Source: Robiginitomaculum sp. (lineage in GTDB: Bacteria > Pseudomonadota > Alphaproteobacteria > Caulobacterales > Maricaulaceae). From it: 13,021 nucleotides of DNA. The translations under genes and the position numbers were made by a program. Below, piece after piece: positions 1 through 5,344 of the stretch (position 1 is the stretch's first letter; every line of letters starts with the position of its first letter). Under the pieces are notes generated by a model. It saw only the letters and a list, made by a program, of their open reading frames with translations. It searched no databases and had not been told where the DNA came from. Location: assembly GCA_026993275.1 (NCBI GenBank), contig JALWUB010000406.1, forward strand, positions 1-13,021. The letters run 5' to 3'.

Positions 1-2
1 CG

Positions 3-164
3 GCCCCTGAAGTGCTGGTCACCGACCTCCTGGCCATGCTGCGCAAACGCTTTGCCGTGACGGTCAAAAGTCTTGCCAGCGCCCGCGAGGATGTGGTGTT
101 CAAACTGCCTGCACTCTTGCGCCCGCCAGCGCAGGCGCAAACCGCTGAGGAGACAGGGGCGTGA
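3..164 (+). CDS. C-terminal end of an unrecognised protein (5' truncated by window edge)
   Basis: Reading frame 3 is open from the first bases to a TGA at 162-164 and gives about 53 residues. Its codon use matches the genes that follow, and its stop overlaps the GTG start of the next gene, so the two are probably cotranscribed. The visible tail has a leucine- and arginine-rich amphipathic stretch followed by a Pro/Ala/Gln-rich end typical of a disordered C-terminus. I do not recognise the family. A methyltransferase tail of the RlmE type was considered, but the usual closing motif is absent. The start lies outside the window. Confidence 0.55.
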   Translation, partial: APEVLVTDLLAMLRKRFAVTVKSLASAREDVVFKLPALLRPPAQAQTAEETGA

Positions 165-670
165 ACATGCCGGCAGCGCCGCAATGGTTTATCCGGGTCA
201 GGGAACAGCTCTATGGCCCCTATTCGCTGGAGCAGATGCGCGCCCTGGCGGCGCAAAACCGCCTTGCCGGCAAGAGCATGACCAGCCGCACGCGCCAGGG
301 GCCATTCCAGTGCGCCGCAGACGACCCGTTCCTGGCGGCCGAGGTGCTGGACGTGCCCGGCACAAATCCGGGCCAGGAACAGATCACCGCGCACCGGCAA
401 TTGGTGGTCATGGCCCGGGTGGGCGAAGACAGCTTGCCTGCATTCATGCAAAGTCTGAGCGGCTTTGGCGTCGCCATCGAGGTGTTCAAGAATTTCTGGC
501 TGCTGAATGCACCACTGACCGCGGAACAGGTGCGCAATGCCCTGTCGCGGAATCTGCAAAGGGAGGATGCCCTGTTTGTCGCCGATGCCAGCCATGGCGC
601 TTCAAGCTGGTTCAATCTTGGGCAGGTGCTGGATATGCGCATCCGGCAATTCTGGCTGCAACAGCCATGA
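161..670 (+). CDS. GYF_2 (DUF4339) domain protein with a possible SinR/Cas2-like C-terminal domain
   Basis: This is a 169-residue protein with no signal peptide or membrane segment. Residues 9-56 fit the GYF_2 pattern: a Trp-Phe strand, the Tyr-Gly-Pro-Tyr turn at 18-21, then the Ser-Leu-Glu-Gln helix and a short basic strand. GYF_2 domains usually bind peptides or anchor bacterial regulatory and membrane proteins. Residues 79-160 read as a small alternating beta-alpha fold: a strand, a helix ending in Gly-Phe-Gly, a Phe-Trp-Leu strand, an Ala-Glu-Gln-Val-Arg helix, and an Asp-Ala-Leu-Phe-Val strand. That order resembles SinR/Cas2-like ferredoxin folds, but this is inference by pattern only. 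The start is GTG at 161, overlapping the upstream stop; an ATG at 167 is an alternative that removes two residues. Its stop overlaps the ATG of the next gene (ATGA), which indicates translational coupling. Confidence 0.75.
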   Translation: MNMPAAPQWFIRVREQLYGPYSLEQMRALAAQNRLAGKSMTSRTRQGPFQCAADDPFLAAEVLDVPGTNPGQEQITAHRQLVVMARVGEDSLPAFMQSLSGFGVAIEVFKNFWLLNAPLTAEQVRNALSRNLQREDALFVADASHGASSWFNLGQVLDMRIRQFWLQQP

Positions 671-906
671 GGGGGCGGCTCTGGCGCCATATCGCGGCCG
701 CTCTGACGGTATCCTATGGCTTGTCGCTGGGCTTCTGGCTGTTTGCCGGGGTGTTCAACCTGCCGGGCTTCGTCCTCGTCTCGGCCCTGGCGGCAGCGCT
801 GGGGCTGGCCGCGGGCTGGCTGGCTGGCAAACGGCTGTGGGTGACGGCGCTCGCCGCCATGGTGTTCCGCCTTGTGCTGTATTACGTGATGACGCGCGGC
901 TCATGA
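667..906 (+). CDS. Small hydrophobic membrane protein, unknown function
   Basis: This 79-residue protein starts at an ATG that overlaps the stop of the GYF_2 gene. After a short basic N-terminus (Arg2, Arg4, Arg7) there are three hydrophobic stretches, at roughly residues 10-31, 33-53 and 57-76, separated by an Asn-Leu-Pro-Gly turn and a Gly-Lys-Arg loop. It is probably an inner-membrane protein with two or three membrane passes. Coupling with the upstream gene suggests that the GYF_2 protein and this protein act together, perhaps at the membrane. I recognise no family motif. Its stop codon overlaps the stop codon of the opposite-strand gene. Confidence 0.7.
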   Translation: MRGRLWRHIAAALTVSYGLSLGFWLFAGVFNLPGFVLVSALAAALGLAAGWLAGKRLWVTALAAMVFRLVLYYVMTRGS

Positions 907-1431
907 TTGAGGGCGCAGGCCCGCCGCATAGCGTTTCCAGTTCTGCACATAATGGTCCGCCGAAGCGGTGAGCATGGCGACCTCGTCCGCGCTCAGGGTC
1001 CGCACCTTGCGCGCCGGCGCGCCGACAATCAGTGCATTGTCCTCGAACACCTTGCCTTCGGTGACCAGCGCATGGGCGCCAACGAGACAGTTCTTGCCAA
1101 TGGTGGCGCCATTGAGCACGGTGGCGCCAATGCCGATCAGGCTGTTATCGCCCACCGTGCAGCCATGCAGCATGGCCATGTGGCCGATGGTGACACCGGC
1201 GCCAATGCTCAGCGGATAGCCCATGTCCGTGTGCAGGACACTGCCATCCTGGACATTGGACCGCGCCCCGATATCGATCAGTTCATTATCGCCGCGCGCC
1301 ACCACGTTGAACCACACCGACGCATCGGTCTGCAGCCTCACCTTGCCGATCAGAATGGCCGACGGGGCAACCCAGAAACTGCCCCCTGGCGGGGTCTGCA
1401 CCGCCACACCGTCAAGCTCGTAAAGCGCCAT
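901..1431 (-). CDS. Gamma-carbonic-anhydrase-like hexapeptide-repeat protein
   Basis: This 176-residue protein is the usual length for the YrdA/PaaY/gamma-CA-like family. The body shows repeated hexapeptide turns (Ile/Val-Gly-x-x patterns from about residue 22 to 140) that build a left-handed beta-helix, which normally trimerises. The three metal-ligand histidines of the family are visible as His67, His84 and His89, with the conserved Arg46-Gly-Asp48 and Gln61-Asp62. Family members bind zinc or iron. Some hydrate CO2, but many have no proven activity, so the reaction here is uncertain. The C-terminal helix (about 147-170) is also typical. The frame is open further upstream, but the ATG at 1431 has a perfect AGGAGG five bases ahead and matches the family N-terminus. 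The protein is probably cytoplasmic. It lies about 100 bases downstream of a small unknown gene on the same strand and may be cotranscribed with it. Confidence 0.93.
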   Translation of the reverse strand: MALYELDGVAVQTPPGGSFWVAPSAILIGKVRLQTDASVWFNVVARGDNELIDIGARSNVQDGSVLHTDMGYPLSIGAGVTIGHMAMLHGCTVGDNSLIGIGATVLNGATIGKNCLVGAHALVTEGKVFEDNALIVGAPARKVRTLSADEVAMLTASADHYVQNWKRYAAGLRPQS

Positions 1432-1534
1432 GCCTGCCTCCTGGAGGTTGCCCTGCACAACAGCACTGTCGGGCAGTTTGCGCTGCCACGCAAGGGCGGT
1501 CCAGAGGCCAGGCCCGCGAGTCCAGCGCGCAGAT

Positions 1535-1759
1535 CTAGCGGCGCGCCTGTTGCTCGGCCTGTTCGGCAAAGGCCCGCATGGTGCGGGCGGTGCGCCGCAG
1601 CAAGGCCGCAAGCTCGCTCATGTCTTCCTCGTCAACAGAGGCGCCAAGATAGGCGCACCAGTGCAAATGCGCCTTGAGCCGCGCGCGCAGGTCGTGCGCA
1701 TTACCCAGGGATTCGCTGGCAGGCGGTTCCGGTGCGATATCTTGCAGTGCTTGAGCCAT
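1535..1759 (-). CDS. Small unknown protein, 74 residues
   Basis: I do not recognise this protein. The chosen ATG at 1759 has a GGAGA-type ribosome binding site eight bases upstream; the frame is open to 1831, but that longer form would translate through a hairpin-rich leader. The protein has a Pro/Glu-rich N-terminus, then two predicted helices (about 23-40 and 45-72). The second is strongly charged, with Glu-Glu-Asp at its start and many Arg and Ala residues, and could form a coiled coil or bind nucleic acid. There is no signal peptide or membrane segment. The upstream region carries a lux-box-like palindrome, so this gene is a candidate target of the adjacent LuxR-type regulator. The gamma-CA-like gene follows on the same strand. 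Confidence 0.6.
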   Translation of the reverse strand: MAQALQDIAPEPPASESLGNAHDLRARLKAHLHWCAYLGASVDEEDMSELAALLRRTARTMRAFAEQAEQQARR

Positions 1760-1798
1760 GAACGGTTCTCCGTGTTGTCCCCAACGCCCCAGGGTTTC

Positions 1799-1816
1799 CC
1801 AGGCTTGCACGCCTGG
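1799..1816 (-). other. Perfect hairpin in the leader of the 74-residue gene
   Basis: CCAGGC and GCCTGG form a perfect 6-base-pair stem around a 6-base loop, about 40 bases upstream of the ATG at 1759. A nearby CCCAGG copy at 1789-1794 could compete for pairing with the same arm. There is no T tract, so it is not a clear terminator; it would lie in the 5' leader of the message. Confidence 0.4.
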
Positions 1817-1865
1817 TTCGCCCTGAAACACGAAAAACTCTACAAGTGTTCGCTATGGTTGTGGC

Positions 1866-1888
1866 CTGTCCATATGGACAGCCTGTCC
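1866..1888 (-). promoter_or_regulatory. Lux-box-like palindrome (candidate LuxR operator)
   Basis: CTGTCCATATGGACAG at 1866-1881 is a perfect 16-base palindrome with the CTG-N10-CAG core that defines lux-box operators. A third half-site, CTGTCC at 1883-1888, follows and makes a second overlapping palindrome with the GGACAG at 1876-1881. Reading the minus strand, a TAGAGT hexamer (1842-1837) is centred about 34 bases downstream of the box centre. That is close to the spacing expected when a LuxR-type activator overlaps the -35 region. The site lies in the 196-base gap between the regulator gene (ending at 1956) and the 74-residue gene (starting at 1759). Its link to that regulator is inference. 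Confidence 0.5.
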
Positions 1889-1955
1889 AATACGCCAGCT
1901 TTCTAATATTCCAATACACTTTCTGGTTGATCTTGCGAAAACGGGATCAGGCGCG

Positions 1956-2705
1956 CTATAACAGGATTTCCACATTGCGGACAGCCAGAATGACAGCCTG
2001 AAGCCGCGTGCTGGCATTGAGTTTTCTGATTGCATTTTCAATGTGGTAACGCACTGTGCGCTTGGAAATGCCCAGGATCTTGCCAATTTCCCAATCGGTC
2101 TTGCCGAGCCCGATCCAGGTCAGGCATTCGCGCTCCCTGTTTGTCAGCACACCCGTATTGGTCACAACCTTGTCACCATTATGGCCAGACAGATTGCATG
2201 CACGCTGATAAAAATGCTGGCTCAGATAAGACAGCATTCTGATCTGCCCCTCGCTCAAGACATCCGGGTCGCCGGCCACGGCCAGCAGCGCGATGCGATT
2301 GAAGCGGCCCTTGAGCGGGAAGATCACCCCATCCGCAAGCCCCTCTTGCGAGGCTTTCCTGACCCCCTTGCGCTCTTTCCAGTTCAGGTGCGGGCTTTGC
2401 ACAACCTGCCGGGCCCGGAATGGCTGGCCATAAAGCTGGGCAAACCGGACAAAGGCGGAATCAAACGTGCGGCGCTCTTTCCAGAACCGGTCCAGAAATG
2501 CTTCCGGGAATGTGCCAATGACCAGTTGTTCGCGCCAGCACAGGCCGACAGAGCCGATCTCGAACAGCTGGAACCTGTCCATGCCCAGGCGGTCAATCAG
2601 CTCCGCAAAGCATTCCACCAGCTCGTCACAGGTGCTGGCGGCATCCATGGCCTCCGAAAACGGAATGAGATAGTGATAATCCGGGTTGCAGGATTGCGTC
2701 GTCAC
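1956..2705 (-). CDS. LuxR-family transcriptional regulator (autoinducer-binding-like domain plus GerE HTH)
   Basis: This 249-residue protein has the standard LuxR/TraR layout. Residues about 20-170 form the autoinducer-binding-like domain, and residues about 186-245 the GerE helix-turn-helix. The HTH shows the family signature: Leu187-Thr-x-Arg-Glu-x-Glu193, Gly-Lys-Thr at 201-203, Glu206-Ile, then Gly212-Ile-Ser-Lys-Arg-Thr-Val, His221 and Asn224. In the ligand pocket, positions that are Trp and Tyr in TraR-type AHL receptors appear to be Phe70 and Phe74, and Asp82 is followed by Ser rather than Pro. The ligand may therefore not be a classic AHL. No luxI-type synthase is in the window, so it behaves here as a LuxR 'solo'. 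The GTG start at 2705 has a GAGG sequence about seven bases upstream and an in-frame stop a little further up; the ATG at 2648 is an alternative with a poorly spaced ribosome binding site. Confidence 0.92.
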   Translation of the reverse strand: MTTQSCNPDYHYLIPFSEAMDAASTCDELVECFAELIDRLGMDRFQLFEIGSVGLCWREQLVIGTFPEAFLDRFWKERRTFDSAFVRFAQLYGQPFRARQVVQSPHLNWKERKGVRKASQEGLADGVIFPLKGRFNRIALLAVAGDPDVLSEGQIRMLSYLSQHFYQRACNLSGHNGDKVVTNTGVLTNRERECLTWIGLGKTDWEIGKILGISKRTVRYHIENAIRKLNASTRLQAVILAVRNVEILL

Positions 2706-2933
2706 ACTGGCCTCGAACTTTCGCCCCTAAAGCGAAAATCTAGAAAAAACGAGCACAAAAAACCACCGCAAATGGCAGATATTGTGGCATTTTCGCAACA
2801 TTTATGCACCTGGACGAGAGCATCCGCGGTAATATCATGCCCGTGATGCGCTATGCCTGGCGCCAAACACACCCGGGATTCCTTCTTGATGGGGCATGAG
2901 CAGGCGAATCGAAATTTTAGACCTAAGCCGTCA
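2706..2933. other. Intergenic region between xerC and the LuxR-type gene
   Basis: No convincing gene lies here. On the minus strand it should hold the end of the xerC transcript and the promoter of the regulator. It is richer in A and T near the regulator. It contains an inverted repeat TTTCGC (2719-2724) / GCGAAA (2732-2737), just upstream of the GTG start and so possibly in its leader, and a weaker AAATGGC/GGCATTT dyad at 2770-2792. I see no clear -35/-10 pair and no terminator with a T tract. Confidence 0.4.
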
Positions 2934-3872
2934 TCAGCCGCCGCCCTTCGGGTGGGCCTGGTCATACACCCGCAACAGGGACGCCGCATCCACATCGGCA
3001 TAGATCTGCGTCGAGCTCAGGCTGGCATGGCCCAGAAGCTCCTGCACGGCGCGCAAGTCGCCGCCGCCGGCAAGCAAGTGCGTGGCAAAGGAGTGGCGCA
3101 GGGCGTGCGGCGTGGCGCCGTCAGGCAGGCCGAGGCGGGTGCGCAGGGATTGCATCAGCTTTTGCGCCGCGCGCGGCCCCATGGCGCCGCCCCGGGCGCC
3201 GCGGAACAGGGCGTCCTGCGGCCCTATGGCATACGGGCAAAGCCGGACATAGTGCTGCACCGTCTCCGCGATCACCGGCAGAACCGGCACCAGGCGCGTC
3301 TTGCCGCCCTTGCCGGTTATGCGCAACACCTCGCCCAGGGGCAGATCGGCGCCGGTCAGCGACAGAGCCTCGCCCAGGCGCAGGCCGGCGCCATAGAGCA
3401 TGGTCAGCAGGGCGCAGTCGCGCGCCGCCAGCCACGGTGCCGCATTTGATGCCTTGGCGCTGAGCGCGAGCACCTCGCCCGCGGCCTTGCTGGACAAGGG
3501 CCGAGGCGCACTGCGCCCGGTCCTGGGCCCCTCGATCAGGGCCAGCTGGTCATTGACGAGGCCATGATGCTGCAGCAAATACCCGTAAAATCCGCGAATC
3601 GACGAGAGGGCCCGCGCCAGCGAGCGCGAGGACAGGGGCCGGGGGCCGCGCCGCCGCGCCGCCAGATAGGCGCGAAAGTCCCGCGCCTGCAAGTCCATCA
3701 GCAGGCCCAGCGTCAGCGCTTCGCCCCGGTGGGCGGTGATGTGGTCAAAAAACGCCTGCACATCGCGGGCATAGGCGGCCAGGGTGTTGGCGCTCAGCCG
3801 TCTTTGATCGCGCAAGACCGCCAGCCAGGCGGCCAGCAGGTCAGAGGCCGGGGTGTTCAGTCCGGCGCCCAT
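2934..3872 (-). CDS. xerC: Tyrosine recombinase XerC
   Basis: This 312-residue protein is the usual length for XerC. XerC acts with XerD at the dif site to resolve chromosome dimers before cell division. Residues about 8-105 are the SAM-like, core-binding N-terminal domain, and about 120-305 the catalytic domain. All expected active-site residues are visible: Arg165 in Gly-Leu-Arg-Leu-Gly-Glu, Lys188 in Gly-Lys-Gly-Gly-Lys, His256-x-x-Arg259, His282 in Leu-Gly-His-Ala, and the nucleophile Tyr291. Its start overlaps the end of the DUF484 gene by 16 bases. Position in a housekeeping operon beside DUF484 favours XerC over XerD or a phage integrase. Confidence 0.95.
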   Translation of the reverse strand: MGAGLNTPASDLLAAWLAVLRDQRRLSANTLAAYARDVQAFFDHITAHRGEALTLGLLMDLQARDFRAYLAARRRGPRPLSSRSLARALSSIRGFYGYLLQHHGLVNDQLALIEGPRTGRSAPRPLSSKAAGEVLALSAKASNAAPWLAARDCALLTMLYGAGLRLGEALSLTGADLPLGEVLRITGKGGKTRLVPVLPVIAETVQHYVRLCPYAIGPQDALFRGARGGAMGPRAAQKLMQSLRTRLGLPDGATPHALRHSFATHLLAGGGDLRAVQELLGHASLSSTQIYADVDAASLLRVYDQAHPKGGG

Positions 3873-4417
3873 GCGGCCACCAGCCGTTCTGTCACGCGGG
3901 CCAGAAAGGCCGCCATGTCGGTGCCCTGATCGGCCTTGAAGCCCAGCCGGTCGCGGCTGCCCAGGGCCAAAAGGCCCTCGCGCCCGCGCACGTCAAGGCG
4001 GAACAGGGCCTCTGACGCCATGTCCCGGGCCGCAAAAATGCTGGCCGAGGACGGCAGACACGGGCCAAGCCGCTCGGCATGGCCCTCCATGATGCCCACC
4101 ACAAAGCCGGTCTTTGCGCTGGTGATGGCCAGGGCATCCGGCGGCGGCTGCAGGCCTTCGACAATGACCTTGAGTTCATCGGCGCCCAGCGTGCGGCGGA
4201 CATGGCCGTCCAGGCGCTGATCCAGCGCCGCCAGATCGTGCGCATCGACAAGGGCCAGCACGGCGCTGTGCACCTGCGTCATCACCGCATGATTGTCGCG
4301 CATGGTCTGGGCCAGTGCATCGCGCTCCATCATCAGGCGGCGCACCTTGCCCTCCAGGCGCAGGCGCGCGGCGCTGTCGAAATCTATGATCGAGCCGTCA
4401 TCCTGGTGCTGGCTCAT
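3857..4417 (-). CDS. DUF484 family protein
   Basis: This 186-residue protein matches the DUF484 family, which has a GAF-like fold, unknown molecular function, and often sits next to xerC in proteobacteria. Residues about 16-45 form a charged helix likely to be a coiled coil. The rest (about 50-180) reads as an alternating GAF-like domain, including the Leu-Ala-Leu-Gly-Ser-Arg-Asp segment near the end that recurs in this family. There is no signal peptide. The ATG overlaps the stop of the transaldolase gene by four bases, and the 3' end overlaps xerC, so the three genes are almost certainly one transcript with coupled translation. A supporting role in XerC expression or cell-division coupling is often assumed but unproven. 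Confidence 0.85.
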   Translation of the reverse strand: MSQHQDDGSIIDFDSAARLRLEGKVRRLMMERDALAQTMRDNHAVMTQVHSAVLALVDAHDLAALDQRLDGHVRRTLGADELKVIVEGLQPPPDALAITSAKTGFVVGIMEGHAERLGPCLPSSASIFAARDMASEALFRLDVRGREGLLALGSRDRLGFKADQGTDMAAFLARVTERLVAAWAPD

Positions 4418-5073
4418 GGCAAAATGCTTTGCCCCGTGCTTTTCCAGTCGGCCAGAAACGCCGCCAGCCCCTTGTCCGTGAGCGGATGCTGCACCAGCGC
4501 CTTGAGCACCCTGGCCGGGATGGTGGCAACATCCGCGCCCAGCAGCGCCGATTCCTTGACATGCAGGACAGAGCGGATGGACGCGGCCAGAATTTGCGTC
4601 TCCAGCGCCGGGTAATTGTCATAAATGGCGCGAATTTCGCCGATCAGTTCCATGCCATTGGCGCCGGTGTCGTCAATGCGGCCAATGAAGGGCGAGATAT
4701 AGGTGGCCCCGGCCTTGGCCGCCAGCAGCGCCTGATTGGCGGAAAAGCACAGGGTGACATTGACCGGGTGGCCCTTTCCGGTGAGCACATTGGTGGCTTT
4801 CAGCCCCTCCCAGGTCAGCGGCACCTTGATGCAGACATTGTCGGCAATGGTGCGTAGAAACTCGCCTTCCGCGATCATGCCGCTGGCATCCGTGGCCGTC
4901 ACCTCGGCGCTGACCGGCCCGCTGGTCAGGGCGCAAATCTGCTTGATCGTCTGCACCAGATCGCCCCCGGACCTGGCAATCAGGGACGGGTTGGTGGTCA
5001 CCCCGTCAATCAGGCCGGTTGCGGCCAGTTCCCGGATTTCGTCTATATTGGCGGTATCGAGGAAAAACTGCAT
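4414..5073 (-). CDS. tal: Transaldolase, small TalC/FSA-type family
   Basis: This 219-residue protein belongs to the short transaldolase / fructose-6-phosphate aldolase family of the pentose phosphate pathway. The fold is a TIM barrel. Visible landmarks are Leu-Asp6-Thr-Ala near the N-terminus, Thr-Thr-Asn-Pro at 26-29, the Schiff-base Lys83 in Ile-Lys-Val-Pro, and Ser-Pro-Phe-Ile-Gly-Arg at 127-132. Two positions separate the subfamilies. Glu57 (Gln in E. coli FSA) and Phe129 (Tyr131 in FSA) are both of the transaldolase type, so I predict transfer of dihydroxyacetone units rather than free aldol cleavage. The start at 5073 has AAGGA eight bases upstream; the frame is open to 5187, but that extension runs into a repeat element. 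First gene of the tal-DUF484-xerC operon. Confidence 0.93.
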   Translation of the reverse strand: MQFFLDTANIDEIRELAATGLIDGVTTNPSLIARSGGDLVQTIKQICALTSGPVSAEVTATDASGMIAEGEFLRTIADNVCIKVPLTWEGLKATNVLTGKGHPVNVTLCFSANQALLAAKAGATYISPFIGRIDDTGANGMELIGEIRAIYDNYPALETQILAASIRSVLHVKESALLGADVATIPARVLKALVQHPLTDKGLAAFLADWKSTGQSILP

Positions 5074-5158
5074 GCGGGAAGTCCTTGTATAGTGCGGCAC
5101 CATGAACGCTGATTCGCGCATTCTAGGGTCTGAACCCAACTGGATTACACAATTGACG

Positions 5159-5255
5159 TTTGACAGGAAAGGGCAAGATGCCAGCAAACGCGACGAAGGA
5201 CAGGCAAGCCCTATTCGAGGAGCGTTTGCGCCGCAGATTGGGCTTTCCTGTCAAA
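5159..5255. repeat. Dispersed repeat copy A, long imperfect hairpin upstream of priA
   Basis: TTTGACAGGAAAG (5159-5171) and CTTTCCTGTCAAA (5243-5255) are perfect 13-base inverted ends. A second perfect inner pair, GCAAACGC (5184-5191) and GCGTTTGC (5222-5229), lies between them, so the whole segment can fold into one long broken stem. A related copy in the same orientation lies just after priA at 7540-7623. The two ends are well conserved between copies (27 of 33 and 24 of 28 bases by eye), while the middle differs. It occupies the gap between the divergent tal and priA genes. It could be a small non-autonomous mobile element or a REP-like repeat; no transposase is seen. Confidence 0.65.
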
Positions 5256-5344
5256 CCCATACGGGCGCTGGCGCAAAATGGGCAAGCCAATTGGGTGCAG
5301 ACCCTAACACGCTGCTCCCGTCACCGCCAGCCAGGGCGTGCGTG

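Noticed and set aside
73..906. A long plus-strand frame covering the first three genes
   Set aside because: Only its last 79 codons (from 667) are protein-like. The earlier part is an out-of-frame shadow of the partial first gene and the GYF_2 gene.
2770..2792. AAATGGC/GGCATTT dyad upstream of the LuxR-type gene as an operator
   Set aside because: It is imperfect and short, does not match the CTG-N10-CAG site found elsewhere, and is likely by chance in A/T-rich DNA.
2853..3449. A plus-strand frame opposite xerC
   Set aside because: It is a shadow of xerC, which has all catalytic residues on the other strand.
5159..5255. Integron attC site for the hairpin repeat
   Set aside because: The conserved-ends and variable-middle layout is similar, but the R' and R'' core sequences (RYYYAAC and GTTRRRY) are not found at the ends.
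5102..5344. N-terminal extension of PriA by 81 residues
   Set aside because: It would translate through the hairpin repeat, has no family similarity, and the ATG at 5345 gives the expected length and N-terminal domain.
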